A stretch of DNA of 64,000 bases from Chryseobacterium antibioticum (GCF_012927325.1 NZ_JABBGI010000016.1:1-64000); one strand, 5' to 3'. Positions 1 through 9,016 are shown, numbered from the stretch's first letter. A program made the numbers and translations. The notes: generated by a model from the sequence alone, not told the origin.

Positions 1-161
1 TTTAATTCCTATAAGACCTCAGAGATCAAACAAAAGAAATATAGGTAAATATAGAGCAAGAGCTAAACCCATAGTCTCTAAAAATCAAAAGGATAGCTTG
101 TGATATTTTACTAACTTAATGACATTGAGCGAGCGTCTTGCTCGTGTCCATCAATAAAAAT

Positions 162-190
162 AAACCACTGTTTTTCACAGTGGTTTTTAT
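162..190 (+). terminator. Intrinsic terminator-like hairpin
   Basis: A 9-base stem (162-170 pairing with 178-186) with a 7-base loop is followed by a T-rich run. It lies ahead of the lipoprotein gene at 280 and probably ends transcription from a gene outside the window. Bases 1-161 hold no convincing coding sequence; a GC-rich inverted repeat of the type GAGCGAGC/GCTCG lies around 127-144. Confidence 0.7.
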
Positions 191-279
191 TATTTTAGTT
201 TTGAAAGCTTGATATAACCTATGTTGTAGCTATCTTACTTCTAGAAAATAAAAAACTAAATTTACATTAAAGAATATCC

Positions 280-852
280 ATGAAAAAAATAATCTCCCAA
301 ATCTTCACCATCGCCCTTTTTTTCACGGTGTTTTCCTGCACCAACTACATAAAACCCATTCACACAGAATCAGTATCTGGTTCCGAAAATATAACCAGAA
401 AATTAATTTTTCAGGATGGCGCTCTGGATGTCAATTTTTATGGAGATTATATATTTGATAAGGTCGACAAAAATTTCATCTTTTTTACCGATAAAGATAT
501 CAGCGGTATACTCGGTAACCTTAAAGAGAAGCCCTCTTCACAGATCCTTTTTACTTATACCAAATCCAGTATTTACAACAATATGTTGGCGTTCTATTAT
601 GCAGAAAAAACTTTAGCAGATGTAAAGAAGAACTTCTTCATCCAAACCTCGAAAAAAGAAATGCAGAACGGGCTTTTGTATGTCTATGAATACAAAGGCT
701 ACTACGTGATGGAATTCTACAGACAGGAAGAAAAAGGGATAGTTCGTTTTATTTCAATCAATAATTCAGCAAAACAATCTGTTGATAAATGCAGACTGGA
801 AAACAACAATGTATTTTTTGATATCAATCCCCAACTTTGGAATGAATTATAG
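280..852 (+). CDS. Hypothetical lipoprotein
   Basis: A 190-residue protein that I do not recognise. The N-terminus is a lipoprotein signal: two lysines, a hydrophobic stretch, then a lipobox ending FSC at about residue 20, so it should be lipid-anchored in the periplasm or outer membrane. The mature part is soluble, rich in aromatic and charged residues, with no repeats or catalytic motif that I can see. It stands alone, with a terminator upstream (162-190) and a likely new promoter before the next gene. A structural or surface role is as far as the sequence goes. Confidence 0.8.
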   Translation: MKKIISQIFTIALFFTVFSCTNYIKPIHTESVSGSENITRKLIFQDGALDVNFYGDYIFDKVDKNFIFFTDKDISGILGNLKEKPSSQILFTYTKSSIYNNMLAFYYAEKTLADVKKNFFIQTSKKEMQNGLLYVYEYKGYYVMEFYRQEEKGIVRFISINNSAKQSVDKCRLENNNVFFDINPQLWNEL

Positions 853-926
853 TAATTGGTATTGGTTTTATATCCAATTTAAGGGAAATAATTAGCTTTA
901 AACATAGTTATAGCCATTTTGTTTAT

Positions 927-934
927 TATATTTG
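927..934 (+). promoter_or_regulatory. Bacteroidota-type -7 promoter element
   Basis: TATATTTG matches the Bacteroidota sigma-A -7 consensus TAnnTTTG and lies 28 bases before the ATG of the M20 peptidase gene. No clear TTTG -33 element is seen at the usual spacing. Confidence 0.5.
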
Positions 935-962
935 TTAGACCATCACACAAAATCCTATTGCC

Positions 963-2495
963 ATGAAAAAGTTCTTTTTAGCCGTTCTCGGTATTCTTGT
1001 TATTGTAGTTGCCGTACTCTTAATCAAAACCTACACGTATCCTTTTAAAAAGAATACGGTAGGAACTTCTGAAGGATGGAAACCTGTAAAGAATGATTCT
1101 GCATTAATGCGCTTTTCGGGTGGTCTAAAGATCCCAACAGTTTCTACAGGAAGCCTGGGTGAGTTCCATTATGCACCTTTCGATCGGTTTAAAGAATACC
1201 TGAAAACATCGTATCCTTTGGTGTATCAGCATACCGAAAATACCGAAGTCAATACCCATGCATTAGTTTTCAGGCTTAAAGGGAGCGATCCGAAGCTGGA
1301 ACCTGTTCTTTTTCTTTCTCATATGGATGTCGTACCGCCGGGACATGCCAATGTTAAAAGTAAAGAACAAAATATTTTCAGACCCAGTGACAAACCGTTG
1401 CCTCCCGTTTCCAAAGTAGCAGAAGACTGGGATTTTGAACCCTTTTCAGGAAATGTGGCCAATGGAAGAATCTACGGCAGGGGAGCCATCGACATGAAGG
1501 GAATGTTATTCTCTCTAATGGAATCCATGAATACAATGATTAAAAGTAAAACCGTTCCTAAACGAGATATTTACTTGGCTTTTGGTTTTGATGAAGAAGT
1601 AGGAGGACAAAAAGGAGCGATACAGATTGCAGATTATTTTAAGAAAAAAGGATTAAGGTTTGATGCAGTCTACGATGAAGGAGGATTGATCATGCAAAAA
1701 GGAAACGTGGCAGGAATAAATTCCGATGTAGCCGTAGTAGGCTGTGCTGAAAAAGGCTTTTTATCAGCTAAAATCAAGGTCAAAGGGCTTGGCGGACATT
1801 CCTCCATGCCTCCGATGGAAAGCGCAATAGGAAAAGCTGCGGTCATCATGCAGCGTCTCGAAGATCATCAGATGAAACCTACCATAACTCCGCTCATCAA
1901 GAACTTTTTTGATAATATCGGTGGAGGTATGCCATTTTTCAACAGACTTGCTATTGCCAACCAATGGCTGCTGAAACCTGTTCTTTTATCCCAGCTTACA
2001 AAAAATAATACCACCAATGCATTGGTAAGAACCACAACTGCTCTGACGATGATGAAAGGAAGTGACGGAACCAACGTCCTTTCTCCAGAAGTGGAATTTG
2101 TCGTTAATTTCAGACTTCTTCCCGGCGATACTGTCAAAGAAGTTCGCGAACATATTGCAAAGGCCACAGAAGGTTTTGATGTTGAGGTTGAAGAGATTGA
2201 TAATACAAGAGAAGCTTCCGCAGTTTCCCCAACCCATACAAAAGCTTACCGATTAATAGAAACCGGAGTCAACGAGATTTACCCCGGGGCGATTGTTACG
2301 CCGTATCTTACCATGGCCGGTACCGACGCCTACAAATACCAGATCGTAAGTAAAAATATCTACAGGTTTATGCCCATCAAGATCAACAGTTCAGAACAGC
2401 AGAGCATCCACAGCACCAATGAATACATCAGCATCGAAAACTACCTGAAGATGATCCACTACTTTGAATACATGATGAAGAATTATGACAAATAA
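963..2495 (+). CDS. Membrane-anchored M20 family metallopeptidase
   Basis: A 510-residue zinc-dependent hydrolase of the M20 family (carboxypeptidase S / PM20D1-like branch), expected to cleave peptide or N-acyl amino acid bonds outside the cytoplasm. Residues 4-22 form a transmembrane or signal anchor. The metal-site motifs are in order: HMD at 120-122, the GRGAIDMKG motif with D177, and the EE pair at 211-212 (general base and zinc ligand). The dimerisation-domain hallmark GLGGHSSMPP follows near residue 275. Length fits the family. It appears monocistronic with its own -7 element at 927. The physiological substrate cannot be told from sequence. Confidence 0.9.
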   Translation: MKKFFLAVLGILVIVVAVLLIKTYTYPFKKNTVGTSEGWKPVKNDSALMRFSGGLKIPTVSTGSLGEFHYAPFDRFKEYLKTSYPLVYQHTENTEVNTHALVFRLKGSDPKLEPVLFLSHMDVVPPGHANVKSKEQNIFRPSDKPLPPVSKVAEDWDFEPFSGNVANGRIYGRGAIDMKGMLFSLMESMNTMIKSKTVPKRDIYLAFGFDEEVGGQKGAIQIADYFKKKGLRFDAVYDEGGLIMQKGNVAGINSDVAVVGCAEKGFLSAKIKVKGLGGHSSMPPMESAIGKAAVIMQRLEDHQMKPTITPLIKNFFDNIGGGMPFFNRLAIANQWLLKPVLLSQLTKNNTTNALVRTTTALTMMKGSDGTNVLSPEVEFVVNFRLLPGDTVKEVREHIAKATEGFDVEVEEIDNTREASAVSPTHTKAYRLIETGVNEIYPGAIVTPYLTMAGTDAYKYQIVSKNIYRFMPIKINSSEQQSIHSTNEYISIENYLKMIHYFEYMMKNYDK

Positions 2496-2804
2496 TTTCA
2501 GGGTACGGGATGGGAGTTAGAGAGTCGGAGAGTTTGAGTGTCTTAGAGTTTCGGGATTCGGGGGTTAAAGTAGGAATCGCTATTTTGTATTTCGGAATCT
2601 TAAAAGTTAACCGTTGCTGTATACAGGTTTAAATAATTGGTTTAAGTCTTATGATCACCCTTAGTCTTAGTCTCACCAGAAATCTCATGTCTGAAATCTG
2701 AAATCTTGATTCTTGACTCTTGCATCTTGACTCTCAAAAAAAAATAACACGTCAAGTTTTGTCGCATTACCGCTATAGCTTTGTCCTATCAAAATTACAG
2801 AGCT
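2496..2804. other. Intergenic stretch with simple tandem similarity
   Basis: About 310 bases without a gene. The middle and end contain degenerate short repeats of the type TCTTGA(C/T)TCT and GAGAGT(C/T). No RNA gene or clear promoter was seen. An upstream TTG extends the next reading frame to 2781, but ATG 2805 is the more natural start. Confidence 0.5.
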
Positions 2805-3506
2805 ATGGAATTGCCGTTTTACTTAACATTTAAAGAATTTGAAAGCCATTATTACGATACCCTTGAACAATGGTTTGAAGAATATCACAACGCGAGTGAG
2901 ATCGATTTTCTCAAAGCGCTTGCAGATCAGTACAGCCCTTATCTGTATTACAGTTTTGCGGATGACAGACTTCTGGCTGATGCTTCTATGGAGATCAAAG
3001 ACTGTTTTTTTCCTTACCATGAAAAGATCGGGATCTCTTTCTGTACCAGTTGTGAAAATGGAAAATATCCTAAGACTTCCAAAAGTATGAACCATATATT
3101 TGAATGGAAAACCATTACCATGATGGAATACGCTCAGCATATTCTGGATAAGGTCAACAGGCATCTGTTAAAAAATAGCAGTTCTTTAGAGGCAAATAAA
3201 ACAATTCTGGATTATATCAATGATCGTGAGATTATCACCAAACGGGAAGGAGCCGGATATTGTGTCAATTATAGCAGACATCAGGCTGCGGTTCCATTTT
3301 TAAAGGCTTATCTTCCTTACTACGGGCAGACTGTAAATATGGCAGTGTATAGAGACTTTATTTTTTCTGTAGCGCAGATCGCAGAATATATCGACAGAAA
3401 GCTAAGATCAGTTCAGGCTTTTGAACATACTATTTATGCTAAATTAAAATCAGAAGCAAAATTCAGAGTGCAGATGAGCCACCAGTTTTTGACGATCTGT
3501 AATTAA
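2805..3506 (+). CDS. Hypothetical protein, 233 aa
   Basis: A soluble 233-residue protein of no family that I recognise. There is no signal peptide or membrane segment. It is rich in aromatic residues (many Tyr and Phe) and predicted largely helical. A pair of cysteines (CTSC) near residue 84 could bind metal, but no further ligands are evident. Start at ATG 2805 (MELPFYL) is preferred over a TTG eight codons upstream. A hairpin terminator follows at 3571-3596. It is isolated between unrelated genes and could be a lone regulatory or accessory gene. Confidence 0.65.
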   Translation: MELPFYLTFKEFESHYYDTLEQWFEEYHNASEIDFLKALADQYSPYLYYSFADDRLLADASMEIKDCFFPYHEKIGISFCTSCENGKYPKTSKSMNHIFEWKTITMMEYAQHILDKVNRHLLKNSSSLEANKTILDYINDREIITKREGAGYCVNYSRHQAAVPFLKAYLPYYGQTVNMAVYRDFIFSVAQIAEYIDRKLRSVQAFEHTIYAKLKSEAKFRVQMSHQFLTICN

Positions 3507-3564
3507 AATTGTACACCAACCATTCATATTTAAATTATATTGCCGGAAGACTTTCATCAGTCTT

Positions 3565-3807
3565 TCAAACAAATCCTGACAGCAATGCCAGGATTTTGTT
3601 TAATTTTAGGCTACTTTTATATCCCAAAGCAATATAACTTAAAGCCTGTTTTTTACCCAAACAATCCAGCTGCCTTCTAACTCCAAAAGCCGACCAGAAA
3701 GCGGCATTGGCATCTCCAAGACCTGGTGGGCTGATCTGCGCTTTGACAGACCCACCCATAAAGATGAGTAAAAATACCGTGATAATAATTTTTTCTATCC
3801 TGAACAT
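3565..3807 (-). pseudogene. Truncated secreted protein, N-terminal remnant (DUF2490-like)
   Basis: An 81-codon frame begins with a good signal peptide (MFRIEKII followed by a hydrophobic stretch ending in a KAQ cleavage site). The mature start QISPPGLGDANAAFWSAFG, a Trp/Ala-rich segment and LGKKQALSYIALGYKS resemble the first quarter of DUF2490-type outer-membrane proteins of flavobacteria, from memory and not checked. After that the frame degenerates and stops, and a plus-strand terminator overlaps its 3' end. The usual family length is about 220 residues or more, so this is probably a decayed gene. The family assignment is tentative. Confidence 0.5.
3571..3600 (+). terminator. Intrinsic terminator after the 2805 gene
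   Basis: AAATCCTG at 3571-3578 pairs perfectly with CAGGATTT at 3589-3596, followed by a T-rich tract. It lies just past the plus-strand gene and inside the 3' end of the truncated minus-strand frame, which supports that frame being a relic. Confidence 0.65.
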
Positions 3808-4152
3808 CCTCTGAAATTTCTTGAGGAGTATTTTAGATATCTGCTCAACAAAATGATAGGACTGAATGATACTTGATACCATGAAACGATAATTGATCAT
3901 AGCGAATGTAGATCCTTTCTTCCTTAAATAATTATGCAAATGATTGTAATACTGTTGAGAAACAGGACAAAGTAAATATGGGATTTAGGAATATTTTAGG
4001 AATAGAAAAGCCTGCTTACAATCAGTAGGCTGTCAATGTTTTATTTTTCTATTTTGTTGGCCTTTTTTCTTCCTCAGGAGTTAATGAGGTCTCTGCTTTT
4101 AAAACAAAATCCCGATCAAAAATGACCGGGAACTTTTTATCAACGCAGATAA
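3808..4152. other. Intergenic stretch with hairpins
   Basis: No gene. The reading frame upstream of the truncated gene continues leftward-coded to 3939 without a convincing start. A short hairpin (AGCCT/AGGCT around 4009-4030) and the minus-strand terminator at 4103-4130 are the only structures seen. Confidence 0.5.
4103..4130 (-). terminator. Intrinsic terminator of the beta-helix gene
   Basis: Read on the minus strand, CCCGGTCA pairs with TGATCGGG (one G-U pair) and is followed by ATTTTGTTTT. It lies about 25 bases past the stop codon at 4153. Confidence 0.7.
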
Positions 4153-6312
4153 TTATTGTTTCATTACTCCAGAGTCTTTTAATTTTAACAGTAGACTATT
4201 AAAATCATTTCGAAGAGATGTTACGTCAATTGCTATTGAATCAGATTGGTTTTCTGATTTTGCAATAGGCAGATTGATAATTAACGGTTGCGTATTGGTA
4301 TCATAATAAGCTGAAATATTCACAGGGAAATCATCAGTGTATTTTCCAAGTACCTCAATGACAATGTCTAAATTCCAATAATTAGGATTATTAACTGCAT
4401 CAGCTTCACTTTGTTTGAAGGTAATGGTAGATTTATTATTCTTTGTATAAACGCCTGTTGAAACGGGAAGTTTTTTGAAATCATCCAAAGTACCGGTATA
4501 ACTGATCGGTTTTACATCTGAAACAGACATGATTTCTTTCTTTAAATTAGTTGAATCAGCGTCATACCAGTATCCTCTGGTGGTTACTTGTACAAAAAGA
4601 TCTCTTGCATCAAAATTTGAAGTAAGCGCATCAAAAGTAATATCAATATATTTTCCTGACGGAATTCTTTCTACCGTAAAACTTTTTATTAATTTATCTC
4701 CTTTTGCTCTCTCAGCCACAGAAACCATGGGTGATATTCCTTCAATTTCTATTTTATTATTGTAAGCTTTTTTAAAGAAGGCTTCAATATTGGTGTAAAT
4801 AAGGCTTGGATTTATAGGAGCATTGATAACGAATTCATCTGTATTACGGAATGTATTATCATAAAACTCCAATTGTCTGTCCTGATCACCGAATATGAAG
4901 AAGAAGTTGTCTTTAGATGCCAGATTTTGGAACGTGTTGTTATAAACCTTTACTCCATCTTTATGATTTCCGATGATTACACTTCCTTTTACCCCATTGG
5001 CAATAGGTGTAGTTCCGGCATCCCGTGAAATATAGTTATCATAAACAAGCGTTTCTCTGCATTTATTGTTTTTATAGTGTGCATAGTGGCAGTCAATCGA
5101 TAAAGTAAAATCAAATGTCGGACTCAGATAAATTTTGTTTCCAAAGAAGTGTTCACCGCCACCGCCTAGCCATATCTGTGAGTCATAAAAGTTGTTGTTA
5201 TAAATAGTGTTATTACAGCTTAAAGCGAGTATATCCGGAGCAACAGCGAAATGATTATTTTTAAAAACGCATTTTGTAACTGTGGCATCATGAGTTCCGT
5301 AATGTAAGGCTAAACCGTCTCCTAAATTATTTTCAAGTAAAACACCCTCTACAACTGTGTCACTACTACCTCGTCCAAAATTTGACATAGTACCCTCTTC
5401 AATATCAATACCGTCTTTAGGAGATGTTCCATAAGTTTTTCCGGTATTGGTATAAGAACCCCCTACTATTTTAAATCTTTTACTATTGACAACAGAACAT
5501 CCCTGTCTGTAGCTATTATCAGAATGGCAGTTTCTTAAAATACCGTCTTCATTCCAATCGTTTACAGGAGGATTATTAAAAAGTTCATCAGAAGTAATCG
5601 TAAAACCATCCATACACGTATTATCTGATCGGCAATCTACAAATTCATATTTTTTTGATGAACTGATTTTAAATCCGGATTGATTATTGTAACCCGACGG
5701 ATCACCGCCGTTTGGTTTTCTTGTATCTTTAGATCCGTCATAATTAAGATTAATAACCTTAAAATTTTGACATCTTAAAAATTCAAAACCACGCGTATTG
5801 GCAATAGGTGCATTATCAGGATGAGCCATAATTAATGCTCCGTTTCCATAAATTGTAAAATCCGATTTGTCTTTAAAGCTATAAAAAATGGGGGTACCTA
5901 TATCTACTAACCCACTGTAAAAACCCTTAGCATCTAATTTATATCTATCATAAGTTCCATCTCCCTGTAAGTATTTTGCATTCTCAAATACTACTATAAA
6001 GTCCTTTTCCGGAAGGAAATCAATCATTCTTCTGATGGCGGGAGCATCATTGGTAACTCCATCTCCTAAAGCTCCAAATCTTTTGACATAAACAGTTCGG
6101 TTGCATAGCCAATCAATATCTACATAAAAATCAGCGCCTTTTTTTCTATAAATAATTCCATCGGCTAAATTTGAGGCCATAGGAGAGCCATCGTGCCAGG
6201 TGGTTGTTTTTTGAAAGTTTACATTTTCTTTTGTGTAGCTGTCTACTAATTGTACTACATTGTCATTAGGAAATGGACTTCCCAATCCAAAAAAATCTTC
6301 AGTGTAAATCAT
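4153..6312 (-). CDS. Right-handed beta-helix protein, pectate-lyase-superfamily / tailspike-like
   Basis: A 719-residue protein. Residues about 70-100 hold the hallmark of the Pectate_lyase_3 superfamily, VKRFGALGDGVTNDAPAIR. This is followed by roughly 350 residues of repeated short strands rich in Asn, Gly and Asp, as in parallel beta-helix coils (NN-F-N patterns, for example around the N-N-T-I-Y-N-N-N-F segments). The N-terminal 60 residues (WHDGSPM..DGIIYRK..) resemble head-binding or linker segments of phage tailspikes. The last 200 residues look like a beta-sandwich. No signal peptide is visible. A TTG 15 codons upstream is possible, but ATG 6312 is natural. It could be an orphan tailspike-like depolymerase or an unusual secreted polysaccharide-binding protein. 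Confidence 0.75.
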   Translation of the reverse strand: MIYTEDFFGLGSPFPNDNVVQLVDSYTKENVNFQKTTTWHDGSPMASNLADGIIYRKKGADFYVDIDWLCNRTVYVKRFGALGDGVTNDAPAIRRMIDFLPEKDFIVVFENAKYLQGDGTYDRYKLDAKGFYSGLVDIGTPIFYSFKDKSDFTIYGNGALIMAHPDNAPIANTRGFEFLRCQNFKVINLNYDGSKDTRKPNGGDPSGYNNQSGFKISSSKKYEFVDCRSDNTCMDGFTITSDELFNNPPVNDWNEDGILRNCHSDNSYRQGCSVVNSKRFKIVGGSYTNTGKTYGTSPKDGIDIEEGTMSNFGRGSSDTVVEGVLLENNLGDGLALHYGTHDATVTKCVFKNNHFAVAPDILALSCNNTIYNNNFYDSQIWLGGGGEHFFGNKIYLSPTFDFTLSIDCHYAHYKNNKCRETLVYDNYISRDAGTTPIANGVKGSVIIGNHKDGVKVYNNTFQNLASKDNFFFIFGDQDRQLEFYDNTFRNTDEFVINAPINPSLIYTNIEAFFKKAYNNKIEIEGISPMVSVAERAKGDKLIKSFTVERIPSGKYIDITFDALTSNFDARDLFVQVTTRGYWYDADSTNLKKEIMSVSDVKPISYTGTLDDFKKLPVSTGVYTKNNKSTITFKQSEADAVNNPNYWNLDIVIEVLGKYTDDFPVNISAYYDTNTQPLIINLPIAKSENQSDSIAIDVTSLRNDFNSLLLKLKDSGVMKQ

Positions 6313-6379
6313 TTTGTTCTTTGGTTTAATTATTAAATTGATTACAAACTCTTGCAAGACATCTGTTATTGATCTAATA

Positions 6380-6387
6380 CAAAACTA
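6380..6387 (-). promoter_or_regulatory. Possible -7 promoter element for the beta-helix gene
   Basis: On the minus strand TAGTTTTG fits TAnnTTTG, about 68 bases before the ATG at 6312. A TTTTG lies 14 bases further upstream, shorter than the usual spacing, so the call is weak. Confidence 0.35.
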
Positions 6388-6440
6388 ACTGAAGACAACG
6401 CCAAAACTTGACGTAATAAAAACTTGTTCGTCAGAAAAAA

Positions 6441-6471
6441 AAAAGTCTTAAGTATAAAACTTAAGACTTTT
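6441..6471 (-). terminator. Terminator of the candidate small RNA
   Basis: AAAAGTCTTAAG (6441-6452) pairs perfectly with CTTAAGACTTTT (6460-6471), with a 7-base loop. On the minus strand it is followed by a run of ten or more T, a textbook intrinsic terminator. Confidence 0.88.
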
Positions 6472-6602
6472 ACTTGCAGAGAGGAAGGGAAAACCACCTA
6501 TTCTTTAAATCTCTTTATTCATCGACATTTTCTCAAATTGAAGTCCGGCTACTCACCGAATTACTCACTTTGAAAATGTAGGTTTTTGATTCGTTTTGCA
6601 AG
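6441..6602 (-). ncRNA. Candidate structured small RNA with own promoter and terminator
   Basis: The minus strand carries a perfect -7 box TATATTTG at 6611-6604. It is followed by a transcript of about 160 nt with nested pairing: CTTGCA (near 6602-6597) with TGCAAG (6478-6473), AAAACC (about 6585-6580) with GGTTTT (about 6497-6492), and ACATTTTC (6579-6572) with GAAAATGT (6534-6527). A short apical CGG/CCG stem completes it. It ends in a 12-bp perfect terminator hairpin (6441-6471). No protein is encoded. The rod-like shape recalls 6S-type RNAs and the flavobacterial Flavo-1 motif, but membership in either was not tested. Confidence 0.7.
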
Positions 6603-6823
6603 TCAAATATAACAAATTCTTTTGTATTTTAAGGAATAAATATTGAAGTTTTCTTGAAGTTAGAATTGGGTTTTTATTCAAAATTGTAAGACCTTCTGCT
6701 TATAATAAGCTCAATGACGCAAGGTTCGAGAAATTCTTTGACAGTGTATCGCTTATTCAGTATTCATTAATATAGAAAAGTAGGTATTCTGATTGTAAGG
6801 GATTTTTTGAAGACTCTAATATT

Positions 6824-8482
6824 CTAAGTTTTAGTTTTCCTTTTATTCAATACATCTGCCATTGAGCGTAACGATAACTTTGACAGATCTATATCCCATA
6901 GAGTCTCATTTTCATTAACTATCCATAGTGTTCTGTCATTCAGATCAAATTCTTCAACAAAACAATAGTAAAGCATTCTTGGAAGTCTTTTTTCAAATCG
7001 TCCTTCATTCGTACGCAGATTAAAATAAAGATAAGAAGAATCCGATTTTTTAAATTTCAAAGATAGAATCTGTTCCTCTTCATAAAATTCAGCACCAGAT
7101 CTCCATCCAATCAAACGCTTTACCCTGCCTTTATTAGATATGACATATTTACTTTCAAAGCCTGGTAATGGTCTCCAAGATTCATCCAGTAAATCTCTTA
7201 AATTTAAATCGAAAACGGCTGGAGGACTCTTTTTATTAATCCGAGGTTTATCTAGTTTTTCCCAAAGAGAATTGTTGAATACTTCTTTGGAATTAAGTAC
7301 CGTCCTTACCTTAGTAGCATACTGTTTATTTCTTTCAGTAAGGATGTTAGTAACAGACTGTAATGTCAGTTTCGAAATATCTATGTCCCATTGTGGATCA
7401 TTTTTGTTTACGATCACCAGATTCCTGTCTTTAAGATCAAACTTTTCAATAAAACAATAATAAAGCATTCGGATAATGGCTATATTGTAGCTTCTTCCAT
7501 TACAGCTTATTTTAGTGTAAAGAAAATATTTTTCACTACCGGACTTTTGTACAAAGAGCGAGATAATATTCTCTTTCCAAAAAGTTTGGCTTATACTCTG
7601 CGTCCAGGTATTCATTCTCTTTATTCTTCCTTTATTGGAAATGGCAAAATATGGCTCAAGATCAGGAAACGGTTTCCAATTTTCTCCGGGAAGATCTTTT
7701 AACGATAAATTCATACAGGCCGGAGGATTGCTTTCATCAATTAGTGGCTGCCCGAGCCTTTTCCACAGACTTGTATTGAGTATCTTTTCTGGTTTACTTT
7801 TTCCCTCCGGTATAAAATCTTTTTTACCGGGCTTATATTCTTTTTTAAACCACAGAAATTTTCCTGCGGTAATATTTTTTTTATTGAGTACTGATAGAAT
7901 ATGAGGAGGATAAATTCCCAAAGTTTCACTAGCTGCATAAATACTTTCGTAAGAAGCTACAAAATCTCCATCAACAGTATATTGGCTAACTGCCTGCTGA
8001 TAATTCCCTTTCTTCCCCCTACCGGTACTCAGTGACTTACTATGCAGCTTGCTCACTGTTAATTTCTCCAAATTGCTAAAATGTACATTAAACCGATTAT
8101 CATCTTTAAAAGATATAAGAAATGAATGATCATCCATATCAAATTTTTCAACAAAATGATAATACACCAAGCGCGCTACTGATTTTCCGTATGACCTCCC
8201 TTCAATACAAAGGTTACATCTCACACTATAAAAATGAGCATTTAAATATTTATTAAAATATCTACAGACTTGTAGTTTCATAATTCTATCAAGAAGTTTA
8301 TGTTCTCCTCCATAAGAATTTACAAAACTTCGTTCCAGACTTTTTACCCGGCCATGATTAGAAATAGCATAGTTTTCAAAACCTTCTATCAGCTTCCACT
8401 CTTCACCCGGAAGATCTTTCAGAGAAAGATTGGAAAGAACTTTGTTTACATATTCATCTTCTAATTCAGTAGATAATTTCAT
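6824..8482 (-). CDS. Triple NUMOD4 protein with degenerate HNH-like modules
   Basis: A 552-residue protein built of three similar modules. Each begins with a NUMOD4 motif (LSLKDLPGExW..., Y.ISN.GR(V/I)K), at about residues 22-52, 256-293 and 424-461. Each is followed by a segment (R(L/M)(V/L)YY.F(V/I)E.FD..D) placed where an HNH nuclease core should be. The histidines and the N-H-K-D-G-N signature of active HNH homing endonucleases are missing in all three. A NUMOD1 helix-turn-helix-like motif (SQYTVDGDFVASYES...) lies at about 161-207. NUMOD domains bind DNA, so this could be a DNA-binding protein that has lost cleavage. Start ATG 8482 is chosen over a TTG at 8524. It is alone, preceded by no operon partner. 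Confidence 0.78.
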   Translation of the reverse strand: MKLSTELEDEYVNKVLSNLSLKDLPGEEWKLIEGFENYAISNHGRVKSLERSFVNSYGGEHKLLDRIMKLQVCRYFNKYLNAHFYSVRCNLCIEGRSYGKSVARLVYYHFVEKFDMDDHSFLISFKDDNRFNVHFSNLEKLTVSKLHSKSLSTGRGKKGNYQQAVSQYTVDGDFVASYESIYAASETLGIYPPHILSVLNKKNITAGKFLWFKKEYKPGKKDFIPEGKSKPEKILNTSLWKRLGQPLIDESNPPACMNLSLKDLPGENWKPFPDLEPYFAISNKGRIKRMNTWTQSISQTFWKENIISLFVQKSGSEKYFLYTKISCNGRSYNIAIIRMLYYCFIEKFDLKDRNLVIVNKNDPQWDIDISKLTLQSVTNILTERNKQYATKVRTVLNSKEVFNNSLWEKLDKPRINKKSPPAVFDLNLRDLLDESWRPLPGFESKYVISNKGRVKRLIGWRSGAEFYEEEQILSLKFKKSDSSYLYFNLRTNEGRFEKRLPRMLYYCFVEEFDLNDRTLWIVNENETLWDIDLSKLSLRSMADVLNKRKTKT

Positions 8483-8531
8483 TCGTCGGAAAATTTTATT
8501 GTAAATTATTTTGATATAATCCAATAACTAA

Positions 8532-8735
8532 TTTAACACGAAATTTTATAAGATCAAAAATATCTCTAGCGTTAACTATAATAAAGTAGATAACCTTGGC
8601 CGGGGATGGTGCAGGTATCAGTCCTTTAAGGATTACAAAGGGGGCCATTACAGATTTTCAGGAGTTGGAAACATTGGTAAAGGATATACTCTAGTATATT
8701 CATACATTGAAAGATTAAAAAAAACACATAATTAG
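8532..8735 (+). pseudogene. C-terminal fragment of an unknown coding gene
   Basis: An open frame of 67 codons without any ATG runs from an upstream stop to TAG at 8733. Its translation is protein-like (GRGWCRYQSFKDYKGG, then HYRFSGVGNIGKGYTLVYS). It looks like the tail of a larger protein whose front has been lost, abutting the start region of the NUMOD4 gene on the other strand. The family is not recognised. A Gly/Tyr-rich end of this kind occurs in secreted toxins and phage proteins, which is only a suggestion. Confidence 0.45.
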
Positions 8736-8868
8736 TTCATCAAATGAGATTTTATGAATTTCCAAAAATGTAAAAAATAATATAGGATAGCTTGATAGAA
8801 GTGCAAAGAAAAAAAACCTTAACTTCATGAAAATAGCGAGAAATAAATGGAAACTCTTGCAGAAGAGC

Positions 8869-8896
8869 AAAAAATCCTTACTTTTGGAAGTAAGGA
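8869..8896 (-). terminator. Intrinsic terminator of the TPR gene pair
   Basis: TCCTTACT (8875-8882) pairs with AGTAAGGA (8889-8896). On the minus strand the stem is followed by TTTTTT. It lies about 120 bases downstream of the stop codon at 9017. Confidence 0.75.
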
Positions 8897-9016
8897 CAAT
8901 ATCGAATAACTGACAAATATTTTATAACTAAACTGTCAGATCAAGTCGTGGCTATTACAAATAAGTTTTTTTTATTTTCCCCTAAAACGGAAACAAGTAA
9001 TTTATTAGAGGAATAT

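Noticed and set aside
6472-6492. A tRNA 3' end / attachment site, because CCCTTCCTCTCTGC on the minus strand looks like a tRNA acceptor end
   Set aside because: There is no T-loop GTTCGA or rest of a tRNA, and the segment pairs within the proposed small RNA.
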